Below, piece by piece: positions 29,461 to 38,527 of a DNA stretch of 64,000 nt (position 1 is its first letter; every line of letters starts with the position of its first letter). Position numbers and translations under genes: made by a program. The stretch lies in contig NZ_JADBED010000001.1 of NCBI RefSeq assembly GCF_014873955.1, forward strand, positions 1,302,001 to 1,366,000, given 5' to 3'. This DNA is from Nesterenkonia lutea. GTDB lineage: Bacteria > Actinomycetota > Actinomycetes > Actinomycetales > Micrococcaceae. Under the pieces are notes generated by a model. It worked only from the letters and a program-made list of their open reading frames with translations. It was not told the DNA's origin and did no database searches.

Positions 29461-30611
29461 CGTCGGCCCCCGCGCCGCGGGGCACGTGCGGCATCCTGGT
29501 GGCGTTCGTAGGCGTCGACGATCCGTCCGACCAGAGCATGGCGGACCACATCCTCGGAGCCGAAGCGGGACATCGCGATGCCCTCGACGCCCTCGAGGAT
29601 CTCGATCACCGTGCGCAGCCCGGAGTCGGTGCCGCGCGGCAGGTCGACCTGCGTGATGTCACCGGTGACCACGATCTTGGAGTTGAAGCCCAGCCGGGTG
29701 AGGAACATCTTCATCTGCTCAGCTGTGGTGTTCTGCGCCTCGTCCAGGACGATGAACGAGTCATTGAGCGTGCGGCCGCGCATATAGGCCAGCGGCGCGA
29801 CCTCGATGATGCCCGATTCCATCAGCCGCGGGATGGAGTCCGGGTCGATCATGTCGTGCAGCGCATCGTAGAGCGGGCGCAGATACGGGTCGATCTTGTC
29901 GTTGAGGCTGCCGGGCAGGAAGCCCAGCTTCTCCCCTGCCTCCACGGCGGGCCGGGTCAGGATGATGCGGTTGACCTCGCGGGCCTGCAGGGCCTGGACA
30001 GCCTTGGCCATGGCCAGATACGTCTTACCGGTGCCGGCGGGGCCGATGCCGAAGACCACAGTGGACTCGTCGATGGTGTCGACATAGGTCTGCTGATTCT
30101 TGGTCTTGGGCCGGATGGTCCGCCCGCGGTGGGAGAGGATGTTGGTGGTCACGATGCGCGCGGATTCCTGCGCGGCGTCGGCGCGGACCATGGTCGTGAC
30201 CTGCTCGATGATCTCCTCGGTCACTGTGGTGCCGGAGGCGGCGAGGGTCTTCAGCTGGGTGAGGACCTCGACGATCCTGGTGACCTCGGCGGCGGAGCCG
30301 CCGACGGTGACCAGCTGGTCGCGCAGACCGATGGACGCAGAGGGATAGAGGCCCTGCAGGATGCGCAGCGCGAGGTCCTGCGCGCCCAGGCTGCGGAACA
30401 TGGTGTCGGCGTCGGCGAAGTACACCTGCCGCTCGATGTTCCCCAGGGCCGCGGCGGTGGCCCCGCGGGCCGCTCCGGAGGTGGCGTGTCCGCTCGGGTC
30501 CTGTCCCGTCGGAGGGGTTCCCGTCAGATGCGTTCCCGTGGGCTGCTCTCCCGTGGGCTGCTCCCCGGTGGGCTCCGGCGATCCGGTCGTGTTCTGCGAA
30601 GTCTCAGTCAT
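29457..30611 (-). CDS. phoH: PhoH-family ATPase
   Basis: Cytoplasmic P-loop ATPase of the PhoH/YbeZ family, usually paired with YbeY and implicated in RNA metabolism. The 384-residue protein has Walker A FGIGPAGTGKTYLAMAKAV (about residue 180), RPAVEAGEKLGFLPG, Walker B SFIVLDEAQNTT, and SKIVVTGDITQVDLPRG. Oddity: the first ~45 residues are a Pro/Thr/Gly/Gln repeat (EQPTG, 15-bp unit) absent from typical family members. Start ATG at 30611 behind GAGGA. rsmE ends 24 bp upstream. Confidence 0.94.
   Translation of the reverse strand: MTETSQNTTGSPEPTGEQPTGEQPTGTHLTGTPPTGQDPSGHATSGAARGATAAALGNIERQVYFADADTMFRSLGAQDLALRILQGLYPSASIGLRDQLVTVGGSAAEVTRIVEVLTQLKTLAASGTTVTEEIIEQVTTMVRADAAQESARIVTTNILSHRGRTIRPKTKNQQTYVDTIDESTVVFGIGPAGTGKTYLAMAKAVQALQAREVNRIILTRPAVEAGEKLGFLPGSLNDKIDPYLRPLYDALHDMIDPDSIPRLMESGIIEVAPLAYMRGRTLNDSFIVLDEAQNTTAEQMKMFLTRLGFNSKIVVTGDITQVDLPRGTDSGLRTVIEILEGVEGIAMSRFGSEDVVRHALVGRIVDAYERHQDAARAPRRGGRR
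30503..30577 (-). repeat. 15-bp x 5 in-frame repeat in phoH
   Basis: Units at 30503, 30518, 30533, 30548 and 30563 encode pentapeptides of the PTGEQ / PTGTH / PTGQD kind at the PhoH N-terminus. Confidence 0.8.
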
Positions 30612-30635
30612 TGGTCCTCAGTCTAGGCGGTGTGC

Positions 30636-31418
30636 TCAGTGTGACCAGTCCCAGCGGCCCAGCAGCAGCTGCGTGGCGGCCAGTGCGGCCGGTCCCGCGG
30701 TGGATGAGCGCAGGACTGTGGGGCCCAGACGGGCGACCCGCGCTCCTGCGTCGCTGAGCAGCTCGATCTCTCGGTCGCTGATCCCGCCCTCGGGCCCGAT
30801 GATCAGATGCAGCTCCTCCGGCGCGGTGCCGCTTCCGCAGTGGGCGGTGACGGCCTGTGCCAGGGAGGTCTGGTCGGTCTCATGCAGCGCGATGGCGCCG
30901 ATCCGGTCGCCGGCGGCGCTCAACGCGTCCCGGTACTGGGCAGTGGTCTGCAGCGGCCTGACGGCGGGGATGGTGGTGCGGCGGGTCTGCTTCGCCGCAG
31001 TTCTCACCAGGGCGACCCATTCGGCGTGCTTCTTGGTCTCCCGACCGGCCTTCCAGCGCGCCACGGATCGTTCTGCCTGCCAGGGGATCACGGCGTCGAC
31101 ACCCAGCTCGGTGGCGGATTCCACGCCTTGGAGGTCGCGGCGGTCCTTGGCCAGGGCCTGCACGAGGACGATCCGGGGTCGCAGCACTGGTTCCTGGGTC
31201 AGCTCCAGGATCTCCACCTGCAGCTCTCCGCCGCCGGCCGCGCGGACCAGACCCTCGGCACGCAGTCCCACCGTGTCGGAGAGCAGCACCTGCTCTCCGG
31301 GCTGCATCCGCATCACTGTGGCCGCATGGTGCCCCTCAGCCCCGGAGAGCGTGACGGACGCGCCGGGGGCGACGGCGTCCAGCGCTCCGGGGCTGAGGTG
31401 GAACAGCGGAGCCGTCAT
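30636..31418 (-). CDS. rsmE: 16S rRNA (uracil-1498-N3)-methyltransferase RsmE
   Basis: SPOUT-class methyltransferase modifying U1498 of 16S rRNA. The 260-residue protein has the N-terminal PUA-like part (HHAATVMRMQPGEQVLLSD), ALAKDRRDLQGVESATELGV, WQAERSVARWK, and the SAM knot LHLIIGPEGGISDREIELL with RLGPTVLRSSTAGPAAL. Start ATG at 31418 lies one base past the dnaJ stop, so coupling is likely; the open frame upstream overlaps dnaJ and is not needed. Confidence 0.94.
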   Translation of the reverse strand: MTAPLFHLSPGALDAVAPGASVTLSGAEGHHAATVMRMQPGEQVLLSDTVGLRAEGLVRAAGGGELQVEILELTQEPVLRPRIVLVQALAKDRRDLQGVESATELGVDAVIPWQAERSVARWKAGRETKKHAEWVALVRTAAKQTRRTTIPAVRPLQTTAQYRDALSAAGDRIGAIALHETDQTSLAQAVTAHCGSGTAPEELHLIIGPEGGISDREIELLSDAGARVARLGPTVLRSSTAGPAALAATQLLLGRWDWSH

Positions 31419-31419
31419 C

Positions 31420-32541
31420 TCAGAGGGCGTCCCAGCGTTCCCGCAGCTTGGCGAACACTCCGCGGTGTTCGGTGGTGGACTCTCCGCGCTCCTCGCCGCG
31501 CTCGGCGGCGAGCTCACGCAGCAGCTCGGCCTCGCGCTCGGAGACCTTCACGGGGGTCTCCACCTTCAGGTGCACCTTCAGCGCGCCGCGGCCTCCACCG
31601 CGCAGGTGGGTGACGCCGCGCTCTTTGAGCGTGAGCACCTCCCCGGACTGGGTCCCGGGCTTGACGGTCAGCTCCTCGGCGCCGTCGAAGGTGTCCAGCT
31701 CCACGGTGGTGCCCAGGGCTGCGGCGGTCATGGGGATGGAGACTGTGGCGTGGAGGTCGTTGCCGCGGCGGGTGAACACCTCATGCGGCTTGACCTCCAC
31801 CTCGATGAACAGGTCGCCGGAGGGTCCGCCGGCGAGACCGGCCTCGCCCTCGCCCGCCAGGTGGATGCGGTTGCCGCGATCCACTCCCGCAGGAACCCGG
31901 ACCTTCAGCGACTTGCGCTCACGGACCCGTCCCTGGCCGTCGCACTCCTGGCAGGGGTCCTCGATGATGCTGCCGAAGCCGGCGCAGCGTGCGCAGGTCT
32001 GGGTCTGGATGACGGTGCCCAGGATGGAGCGCATGGGGCGCTGGACCTGGCCCTGGCCGTGGCAGTCCGGGCAGGTGGTGGGACTGGTGCCTGGCCGGGT
32101 GCAGGAGCCGTCGCAGACCGTGCAGGTCACGGCGGTCTCCACCTCGACCTCCTTGGTGGTTCCGAAGACCGCGTCGCGCAGGTCGATCCGCACGCGGATC
32201 AGCGAGTCCTGGCCTCGGCGGGTGCGTGAGGCCGGGCCTCCGCCTCCCCCGCCGAAGAAGGTCTCGAAGATGTCCCCGAATCCGCCGAAGCCTGCGCCGG
32301 CTCCCCCTCCTGGGAAGCCTGAGCGGCCGTTCTCGTCACCGGTGGTGTCGTAGTTCTGGCGCTTCTGCGAGTCCGAGAGCACCTCGTAGGCACGGCCGAG
32401 CACTTTGAACTGCTCGGCGGCGTCGTCGGAGGGGTTCACATCCGGGTGAAGCTTCCGGGCCTGTTTGCGATAGGCCTTCTTGATCTCGTCGGTGGACGCC
32501 GAGCGGCTGACGCCGAGCGCCTCGTAGTAGTCAGTCGTCAT
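31420..32541 (-). CDS. dnaJ: chaperone DnaJ (type I)
   Basis: Co-chaperone stimulating DnaK. The 373-residue protein has the J domain with HPD ([13 protein letters not shown]), a Gly/Phe-rich linker ([20 protein letters not shown]), a zinc domain with four Cys pairs ([32 protein letters not shown]), and a C-terminal substrate domain. The first Cys repeat reads CxxCxGxC instead of CxxCxGxG. It lies 12 bp after hrcA, so under HrcA/CIRCE control. This hrcA-linked DnaJ is the second actinobacterial paralogue (dnaJ2 type); dnaK is not in the window. Confidence 0.95.
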   Translation of the reverse strand: MTTDYYEALGVSRSASTDEIKKAYRKQARKLHPDVNPSDDAAEQFKVLGRAYEVLSDSQKRQNYDTTGDENGRSGFPGGGAGAGFGGFGDIFETFFGGGGGGPASRTRRGQDSLIRVRIDLRDAVFGTTKEVEVETAVTCTVCDGSCTRPGTSPTTCPDCHGQGQVQRPMRSILGTVIQTQTCARCAGFGSIIEDPCQECDGQGRVRERKSLKVRVPAGVDRGNRIHLAGEGEAGLAGGPSGDLFIEVEVKPHEVFTRRGNDLHATVSIPMTAAALGTTVELDTFDGAEELTVKPGTQSGEVLTLKERGVTHLRGGGRGALKVHLKVETPVKVSEREAELLRELAAERGEERGESTTEHRGVFAKLRERWDAL

Positions 32542-32553
32542 CTTCGTAGACGT

Positions 32554-33579
32554 TCACCCTTCGGAAAGAATTCGGGACAGGTAGCGCGCCATCGCGCGCA
32601 CCGCGGACATGGTGGAGCCGTAGTCCATGCGAGTCGGGCCGACGACGCCGAGCTTGGCGCCTTCGGCCCCCGCATGAGTGCCATACTCGGCAGCGACGAC
32701 GGCGGTCTCGACCAGCGAGTCATGACTCGTCTCGTGACCGATCCGGATCGAGAGGCCTCGCCGGTCCTGCTCCATCTCTGTCAACAGTCGAAGCAGCACG
32801 ACTTGTTCCTCAAGCGCTTCGAGGATGGGACCGATGGAGGGACCGAGGTCGCGGCCCGACCTGGCGAGGTTAGCAGTCCCGGCCATGATGATGCGATCCA
32901 CGCGGCCCGATTCGAGGATCGTCTCCACGGCCTGGGCGATGACCGCCATGGACGGCCGCAGCACCGGCTCCACCCGGCTGATGAGCATATCCGTGGGCAG
33001 CGGCAGCGTGGAGATCCTCCGGTTGTACAGCTCCCCGGAGAGCACCTGGCCGATCCGGTGCAGCGAGTCGTCGCCGATCGGATCTGCCAGGGTCACCATG
33101 CGCTGCTCCACCTTGCCGGAGGAGAGGATCACGATCGTCAGCGCCTTGTGCGGGGACATGGACACGACATCGACATGCCGGATCTTGGCCGTGGAGCGCT
33201 GCGGGTGCTGGATCACCGCGACCTGGTTGGTAAGCATGGCGAGCAGGCGCACCGTGTGTTCGAGCATGGTGTCGGTGTCATCGGCCGATTCCACCAGCGT
33301 GTCCATCGCTCGGCGCTCCGCCGCCGAGAGCGGACGAACTTCGGTGATCTTGTCCACGAACCGGCGATACCCGAGGTCCGTCGGGATCCGCCCGGCTGAG
33401 GTGTGCGGGGCCGCGATGAGGCCCTCCTCCTCGAGGTGGGCCATGTCGTTGCGGATCGTCGCCGGAGAGACCTCCAGGTCGTGGCGCTCCACCAGCGCCC
33501 GGGACCCCACGGGCTCCCGGGTCTGGACGTAGTCCTCCACGATGGCGCGCAGGACCTGAAGACGACGGGTGTCGGACAT
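32554..33579 (-). CDS. hrcA: heat-inducible transcriptional repressor HrcA
   Basis: Represses class I heat-shock genes by binding CIRCE. The 341-residue protein has an N-terminal winged helix (RRLQVLRAIVEDYVQTREPV, then SPATIRNDMAHLEEEGLI), AGRIPTDLGYRRFVD, and the C-terminal GAF-like domain ending TRMDYGSTMSAVRAMARYLS. Start ATG at 33579; a longer frame to 33609 would run into the CIRCE element. CIRCE lies 24 bp upstream, so it autoregulates hrcA-dnaJ and possibly the whole downstream chain to era. Confidence 0.95.
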   Translation of the reverse strand: MSDTRRLQVLRAIVEDYVQTREPVGSRALVERHDLEVSPATIRNDMAHLEEEGLIAAPHTSAGRIPTDLGYRRFVDKITEVRPLSAAERRAMDTLVESADDTDTMLEHTVRLLAMLTNQVAVIQHPQRSTAKIRHVDVVSMSPHKALTIVILSSGKVEQRMVTLADPIGDDSLHRIGQVLSGELYNRRISTLPLPTDMLISRVEPVLRPSMAVIAQAVETILESGRVDRIIMAGTANLARSGRDLGPSIGPILEALEEQVVLLRLLTEMEQDRRGLSIRIGHETSHDSLVETAVVAAEYGTHAGAEGAKLGVVGPTRMDYGSTMSAVRAMARYLSRILSEG

Positions 33580-33602
33580 GCTGGTCTGGGCCTCCTCAAG
33601 AT

Positions 33603-33629
33603 CTGGCACTCTTCGAGTACAAGTGCTAA
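33603..33629. promoter_or_regulatory. CIRCE operator (HrcA binding site)
   Basis: CTGGCACTC - 9 bp - AAGTGCTAA, against the consensus TTAGCACTC-N9-GAGTGCTAA: 15 of 18 arm positions match. It lies between hrcA and the divergent DUF3097 gene, just downstream of the minus-strand TAGAAT (33629-33634) and within the -35/-10 spacer of the plus-strand promoter. Confidence 0.88.
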
Positions 33630-33632
33630 TTC

Positions 33633-33638
33633 TACAAT
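33633..33638 (+). promoter_or_regulatory. -10 element of the DUF3097 gene
   Basis: TACAAT, 8 bp before the ATG at 33647. It overlaps the minus-strand TAGAAT of hrcA by 2 bp. Confidence 0.55.
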
Positions 33639-33646
33639 GGGTGACT

Positions 33647-34537
33647 ATGAGTGATTCTCACCTCCCCGACCGGCGCTCCTCCCCCACCCGCGGGTGGGGC
33701 GCGCAGGACCTCTCCAGTCTTCGTCAGGCCCAGCAGGTCACCGTCCACCCGCTCCCCGCCGAGCACGGCACGGTGATCGAGGAGGTGGAGTCCGGCTGGG
33801 TCGGCGCCGTCGTCTCTGTCGAGGCCTCGGGCGGCGTGCACGTGGTCAGCCTGGAGGACCGGCTGGGCAGAGTCCGTTCCTTTCCGCTGGGATACGGCTT
33901 CCTCTTCGAGGGCCGGCCCGTGGAGCTGACTGCCCCCGTCCGGCGCGCTGCGGCTCCGATCACGACGCGCACGGCCTCCGGCTCGGTGGCCGTGGCAGAC
34001 GCCCGAGCACGCGTGGCCCGCGCCTCACGCATCTGGGTGGAGGGCACCCATGATGCCGAGCTGGTGGAGAAGGTCTGGGGCGAGGATCTGCGGATCGAGG
34101 GCATCGTGGTCGAACCGCTGCATGGCGCTGATGACCTTGTCGGGGCGATTCGCGAATTCCAGCCCGGTCCCCGACGCCGTGTGGGGGTCCTGCTCGACCA
34201 TCTGGTCCCCGGGTCCAAGGAGACGCGCATCGCGCGCGAAGCGATGCAGGCTCCGGGCGCCGCGGGCAACATCTTGGTCCTCGGTCACCCCTATGTGGAT
34301 GTCTGGCAGGCTGTGAAGCCCCACCTGCTCGGACTGCCGCGCTGGCCTGACATCCCGCGCAGCGAGGACATCAAGGTCGGCACGCTGCGTGCGCTGGGCT
34401 GGCCGCATTCTCAGCAGCGGGACATCGCGCAGGGCTGGAAGCGGATCCTGGCCCAGGTGACCAGCTACGCGGATCTGGAGCCCTCGCTGCTGGGCCGGGT
34501 GGAAGAGCTGATCGACTTCGTCACCGTGGAGGACTGA
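33647..34537 (+). CDS. DUF3097 domain-containing protein
   Basis: A 296-residue protein of the actinobacterial DUF3097 family, function unknown. Features are LSSLRQAQQVTVHPLPAEHG near the start, VIEEVESGWVGAVVSVE, LEDRLGRVRSFPLGYGFLFE, and a C-terminal half resembling a Toprim-like fold (IWVEGTHDAELVEKVWGED, RVGVLLDHLVPGSKETRIA, VLGHPYVDVWQAVKP). The acidic residues at E/D positions in these blocks would suit a metal-dependent nucleic-acid enzyme; that is inference. Start ATG at 33647 (a GTG at 33641 is in frame). It is divergent from hrcA with a shared CIRCE region. Confidence 0.85.
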   Translation: MSDSHLPDRRSSPTRGWGAQDLSSLRQAQQVTVHPLPAEHGTVIEEVESGWVGAVVSVEASGGVHVVSLEDRLGRVRSFPLGYGFLFEGRPVELTAPVRRAAAPITTRTASGSVAVADARARVARASRIWVEGTHDAELVEKVWGEDLRIEGIVVEPLHGADDLVGAIREFQPGPRRRVGVLLDHLVPGSKETRIAREAMQAPGAAGNILVLGHPYVDVWQAVKPHLLGLPRWPDIPRSEDIKVGTLRALGWPHSQQRDIAQGWKRILAQVTSYADLEPSLLGRVEELIDFVTVED

Positions 34538-34716
34538 GGGCTCGCGAGCGGGCGGGGTCGTCCACGAGACCGTGCGTCACCCGGTGTTCACCCCGCCAGA
34601 TGAAACTGGACACCGACACGCACGGCGGGGCCAGTGTCCGTTCAGGGAGATTCGCTAGAATTTCAGCCTGAATGACCAGGTGTCTGAGATTCTGACACTC
34701 GATCCACGGAGGTGCA

Positions 34717-35148
34717 GTGGCGCATAATCAGGAACCCCAGGGCGACCGATCGAGGCAGTACGCCAGATCGGATGCTTCCGAGCGTCTCAAGGGTTCTGCC
34801 GCGGCCGCACAGCCTCTCACCCCGGCCGAGGACCGCCGCTGGGCCACATTGGCACATTTCGGCGCACTCATCGGCTGCCTTCCGGCCCTCGCGATCTACC
34901 TGGTGTACCGCGACCGGGGCCCGTTCACCGCCCAGGAGTCCAAGGAGGCGCTGAACTTCACCCTGCCGGTGACCGCCGTGATGCTGGTCTGCTACATCCT
35001 TGCGCTCATCCCCGCCATCGGCTGGGTCTTCGGCATCGTCGCGGTGCTGCTGTGGATCTATATGACGATCTCCGGGCTGGTCGCCGGCATCCAGTGCAAC
35101 AAGGGGCGCCCGTACCGCTACCCGATGAACCTGCGCCTGATCCACTGA
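34717..35148 (+). CDS. DUF4870 membrane protein
   Basis: A 143-residue small membrane protein of the DUF4870 (Tic20-like) family. After a charged ~40-residue N-terminus there are three hydrophobic segments (LAHFGALIGCLPALAIYLVY, LPVTAVMLVCYILALIPAIG, VFGIVAVLLWIYMTISGLVA), with the family motif FTAQESKEALNFTLP and the end GRPYRYPMNLRLIH. Start GTG at 34717 with CGGAGG 6 bp upstream. A TAGAAT at 34656-34661 may be its -10. Function is unknown. It is convergent with hemW. Confidence 0.85.
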   Translation: MAHNQEPQGDRSRQYARSDASERLKGSAAAAQPLTPAEDRRWATLAHFGALIGCLPALAIYLVYRDRGPFTAQESKEALNFTLPVTAVMLVCYILALIPAIGWVFGIVAVLLWIYMTISGLVAGIQCNKGRPYRYPMNLRLIH

Positions 35149-35161
35149 CCCTCGGCCACGA

Positions 35162-35189
35162 GCTCAGGGAACGAGCCTCAGGGAACGAG
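35162..35189 (-). repeat. 14-bp tandem repeat across the hemW stop codon
   Basis: Two 14-bp units (35162-35175, 35176-35189) differing at one base, preceded by a degenerate third. On the minus strand each reads CCCTGAG, so the hemW TGA (35178-35180) is repeated 14 bp downstream. Confidence 0.85.
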
Positions 35190-36464
35190 CCGGCGCGTCA
35201 CCGCGTCAGCCAGGAGCCGGCCGCGCAGCGTCAGCACCACACGACCCTCGGGGTGCCCCGCGGCGGGAACAGCGGCCTCCGGGCTGATCAGCTGCTCCTT
35301 GACCAGCGAGTCCACAGTGGCCGGGCTGATCCGCTCCCCCATGGTCCGCGCCAGCTCGGGCAGAGCGTTGTATTCGGCGATGTCCAGCCCGTCCGCGAGA
35401 CGCAGGCGCAGCATCAGGTGTTCCAGGACCTTGTCCTCGTCCTGCAGCTGCTCCCGGCCATGTCCTGGTGTCGTCCCGGTGGAGAGTCGCTGGGCGTAGG
35501 CCGCCGGGTGTTTGACGTTCCACCAGCGGAGCCCGGCCATGTGCGAATGCGCACCGGGTCCCGCCCCCCACCAGTCGGAATCCACCCAGTAGTTGAGATT
35601 GTGCTCGGACCTGGCGTCTCTGCTGGTGGAGAAGTTCGACACCTCGTACCAGTCGAATCCGGCGGCGCCGAGGACCTCCTCGGTGAGCAGGTACTTGTCG
35701 GCCTGATCGTCGGGATCGATGTCCTCGAGCACTCCGCGGCGGATCTTCGCGGCCATGGCGGTGCCCTCTTCAATGATCAGTGAGTAAGCAGAGATGTGGT
35801 CTGGCTGCAGCGCCACGGCGTGCTCCAGGCTGCTGCGCCAGTCCTGCAGGGTCTCTCCGGGGGTCCCGGAGATCAGGTCCAGGCTGACCTGCAGACCCGC
35901 CGCGCGGGCGGCGTCGACCGCGCGCTCGACGTTCGCCGGATCATGGGTGCGGTCCAGGGTCTTCAGCACCCGCGGCACCGCAGACTGCATGCCCAGGCTC
36001 AGCCGGGTGAATCCTGCCTCCGCGAGGATCTGTGCGGTCTCTGCCGTGATGGTGTCGGGATTCGCCTCGGTGGTGATCTCGGCACCGGGACGGAAGTCGA
36101 AGAGCTCGCGGGCCCGGGCGAGGATCCGGGCCAGCTCCTCAGGCGGCAGCAGCGTCGGTGTGCCGCCGCCGAAGAACACTGTCGAGAGCTTCCGCTCGGG
36201 GGCGTCCATGGCGTCCAGCACGCCGCGGGCGAAGACGAGTTCGGAGATCAGCGTGTCCGGGTAGGACAGCTGTGAGGCTCCGGGACCGAGGTCCTCGGCG
36301 GTGTAGGTGTTGAAGTCGCAGTAGCCGCAGCGCACGCTGCAGAAGGGGATGTGGACGTAGAGGCCGAAGGGGACTGCCGAGCGGGCGCTCAGCGCCTGCT
36401 GGACGGCCGAGGGGAAGCCGCCGTCGGCCGGCACCGGGTCGCCGAGGGGAAGGGTGGAGGGCAA
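35178..36464 (-). CDS. hemW: radical SAM heme chaperone HemW
   Basis: HemN-like radical SAM protein that binds heme and is thought to deliver it to respiratory enzymes rather than oxidise coproporphyrinogen. The 428-residue protein has the [4Fe-4S] motif CSVRCGYC within HIPFCSVRCGYCDFNTY (about residue 41), VFFGGGTPTLLPPEELARIL, SLGMQSAVPRVLKTLDRTH, SLDLISGTPGETLQDW, and the HemW-type HNLNYW motif (HNxxYW). Start TTG at 36464, three bases after the lepA stop, so it is coupled to lepA. The stop lies in a tandem repeat. Confidence 0.93.
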   Translation of the reverse strand: MPSTLPLGDPVPADGGFPSAVQQALSARSAVPFGLYVHIPFCSVRCGYCDFNTYTAEDLGPGASQLSYPDTLISELVFARGVLDAMDAPERKLSTVFFGGGTPTLLPPEELARILARARELFDFRPGAEITTEANPDTITAETAQILAEAGFTRLSLGMQSAVPRVLKTLDRTHDPANVERAVDAARAAGLQVSLDLISGTPGETLQDWRSSLEHAVALQPDHISAYSLIIEEGTAMAAKIRRGVLEDIDPDDQADKYLLTEEVLGAAGFDWYEVSNFSTSRDARSEHNLNYWVDSDWWGAGPGAHSHMAGLRWWNVKHPAAYAQRLSTGTTPGHGREQLQDEDKVLEHLMLRLRLADGLDIAEYNALPELARTMGERISPATVDSLVKEQLISPEAAVPAAGHPEGRVVLTLRGRLLADAVTRRLVP

Positions 36465-36467
36465 GGC

Positions 36468-38369
36468 CTACTTCTTCCCAGCCTTCTCCTTGCCGGCGTC
36501 CTCATCCGAGGAGAGCGCGGCGATGAAGGCCTCCTGCGGGACCTCGACGGTGCCGACCATCTTCATCCGCTTCTTGCCCTCCTTCTGCTTCTCCAGCAGC
36601 TTGCGCTTGCGGCTGATGTCACCGCCGTAGCACTTGGAGAGGACATCCTTGCGGATAGCCCGGATGTTCTCGCGCGCGATGATGCGTGAGCCGATCGCGG
36701 CCTGGATCGGCACCTCGAACTGCTGCCGCGGGATCAGCTCCTTCAGCCGGGAGGCCATCTTCACGCCGTAGGCGTAGGCAGAGTCACGGTGAGTGATCGC
36801 AGAGAAGGCGTCGACCTGGTCGCCCTGCAGCAGGATGTCCACCTTCACCAGGTCAGCGGCCTGCTGGCCGATGCCCTGCCAGTTCAGCGAGGCGTAGCCC
36901 TTGGTCCGGGACTTCAGCTGATCGAAGAAGTCGAAGACGATCTCCGCCAGCGGCATCTTGTAGCGGATCTCGACGCGCTCTGCGGAGAGGTAGTCCATGC
37001 CTTCCATCGAGCCGCGCCGGGACTGGCAGAGCTCCATGACCGGACCGATGAACTCGGCCGGGACGATCACTGTCGCGTCCACGATCGGCTCACGAATCTC
37101 GTTGACCTTGCCTTCGGGGAACTCTGAGGGGTTGGTGACCCGGTGGACGGTCCCGTCCTCAGCAGTGACCTCGTAGACCACGTTGGGGGCGGTGGAGATG
37201 AGATCGAGGTTGTACTCGCTCTCCAGTCGCTCACGGGTGATCTCCAGGTGCAGCAGGCCGAGGAAGCCCACCCGGAATCCGAAGCCCAGTGCGGTGGAGG
37301 TCTCGGGCTCGAAGTTCAGCGCGGCGTCGTTGAGCTGCAGCTTCTCGAGGGCTTCACGCAGCACCGGGAAGTCGGAGCCGTCCAGCGGGAAGAGCCCGGA
37401 GAAGACCATCGGGCTGGGATCGTCATAGCCGCCGATGATCTCGTCCGCGGGACGATTCTGCGCGGTCACCGTGTCCCCGACCTTGGAGAGGCGGACATCC
37501 TTCACCCCGGTGATCAGATACCCGACCTCGCCCACGCCGAGACCTTTGGTGCGTTCAGGCTCGGGAGAGGAGACGCCGATCTCCAGCAGTTCATGGGTGG
37601 CACCGGTGGACATCATCTTGATCTTCTCGCGGTGGGAGAGCTGGCCGTCCACCACCCGCACGAAGGTGACCACACCGCGATAGGTGTCATAGACGGAATC
37701 GAAGATCATCGCCCGGGCGGGGGCGTCAGCATCGCCCTGCGGAGCGGGGATCTCGGCGACGATCTTGTCCAGCAGCTCTTCGACGCCGTCGCCGGTCTTG
37801 CCGGAGACGCGCAGCACGTCCTCGGGCTCGCAGCCGATGAGGTAGGCGATCTCCTCAGCGTATTTGTCCGGCTGGGCGGAGGGGAGGTCGATCTTGTTCA
37901 GCACCGGGATGATCTTCAGGTCGTTCTCCATGGCCAGGTAGAGGTTGGCCAGGGTCTGCGCCTCGATGCCCTGCGCGGCGTCGACCAGGAGCAGGGCTCC
38001 TTCGCAGGCGGCCAGCGAGCGGGAGACCTCGTAGGAGAAGTCCACGTGCCCGGGGGTGTCGATCATGTGGAAGGCATAGGTCTGCCCGTCGAGCTCCCAG
38101 GGCATGCGCACCGCCTGGGACTTGATCGTGATGCCGCGGTCACGCTCGATGTCCATGCGGTCCAGGTACTGAGCCTTCATGTCGCGCGCCTGCACCACGC
38201 CCGTGAGCTGCAGCATGCGATCTGCCAGCGTGGACTTGCCGTGGTCGATGTGCGCGATGATGCAGAAGTTCCGGATCGCACCGGGATCAGTTGCGGCGGG
38301 CACCTGCGTGCTGGTGGCCTTCGGAGACACGGTGGCGGGGGTCCTTTGCTTCGTCGAGACGCCGGGCAT
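36468..38369 (-). CDS. lepA: elongation factor 4 (LepA)
   Basis: Ribosomal GTPase acting in translation fidelity and 30S biogenesis. The 633-residue protein has G1 [20 protein letters not shown]2 [13 protein letters not shown]3 [14 protein letters not shown]4 NKIDLPSA, and the LepA-specific C-terminal domain ([40 protein letters not shown]). The N-terminal ~30 residues before [11 protein letters not shown] are an extension common in actinobacteria. The start ATG at 38369 has AGGTG 8 bp upstream. A 15-bp duplication and a small upstream ORF precede it. Confidence 0.95.
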   Translation of the reverse strand: MPGVSTKQRTPATVSPKATSTQVPAATDPGAIRNFCIIAHIDHGKSTLADRMLQLTGVVQARDMKAQYLDRMDIERDRGITIKSQAVRMPWELDGQTYAFHMIDTPGHVDFSYEVSRSLAACEGALLLVDAAQGIEAQTLANLYLAMENDLKIIPVLNKIDLPSAQPDKYAEEIAYLIGCEPEDVLRVSGKTGDGVEELLDKIVAEIPAPQGDADAPARAMIFDSVYDTYRGVVTFVRVVDGQLSHREKIKMMSTGATHELLEIGVSSPEPERTKGLGVGEVGYLITGVKDVRLSKVGDTVTAQNRPADEIIGGYDDPSPMVFSGLFPLDGSDFPVLREALEKLQLNDAALNFEPETSTALGFGFRVGFLGLLHLEITRERLESEYNLDLISTAPNVVYEVTAEDGTVHRVTNPSEFPEGKVNEIREPIVDATVIVPAEFIGPVMELCQSRRGSMEGMDYLSAERVEIRYKMPLAEIVFDFFDQLKSRTKGYASLNWQGIGQQAADLVKVDILLQGDQVDAFSAITHRDSAYAYGVKMASRLKELIPRQQFEVPIQAAIGSRIIARENIRAIRKDVLSKCYGGDISRKRKLLEKQKEGKKRMKMVGTVEVPQEAFIAALSSDEDAGKEKAGKK

Positions 38370-38389
38370 GGGGCTGCACCTGGCACTTC

Positions 38390-38419
38390 ATTGTTCCATG
38401 GTCGATTGTTCCATGGTCG
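38390..38419 (-). repeat. 15-bp x 2 perfect tandem repeat upstream of lepA
   Basis: Two identical copies of ATTGTTCCATGGTCG (plus-strand reading). On the minus strand they create an 8-codon frame, MEQSTMEQ, ending 18 bp before lepA. Confidence 0.9.
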
Positions 38420-38456
38420 CGGCGCTGTGAGAGTGCTCAGAGCACGGCGTACAGGA

Positions 38457-38489
38457 ACGGGGGCCCCGCGCAGCGCGCAGGGCCCCCGT
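38457..38489 (-). terminator. terminator after rpsT
   Basis: 10-bp GC stem ACGGGGGCCC / GGGCCCCCGT with a 13-nt loop, about 40 bp beyond the rpsT stop and ahead of lepA. Confidence 0.85.
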
Positions 38490-38527
38490 CCGTGTGCAGC
38501 CGAAGCTGAGGTGCTGGTCGGTCAGCT

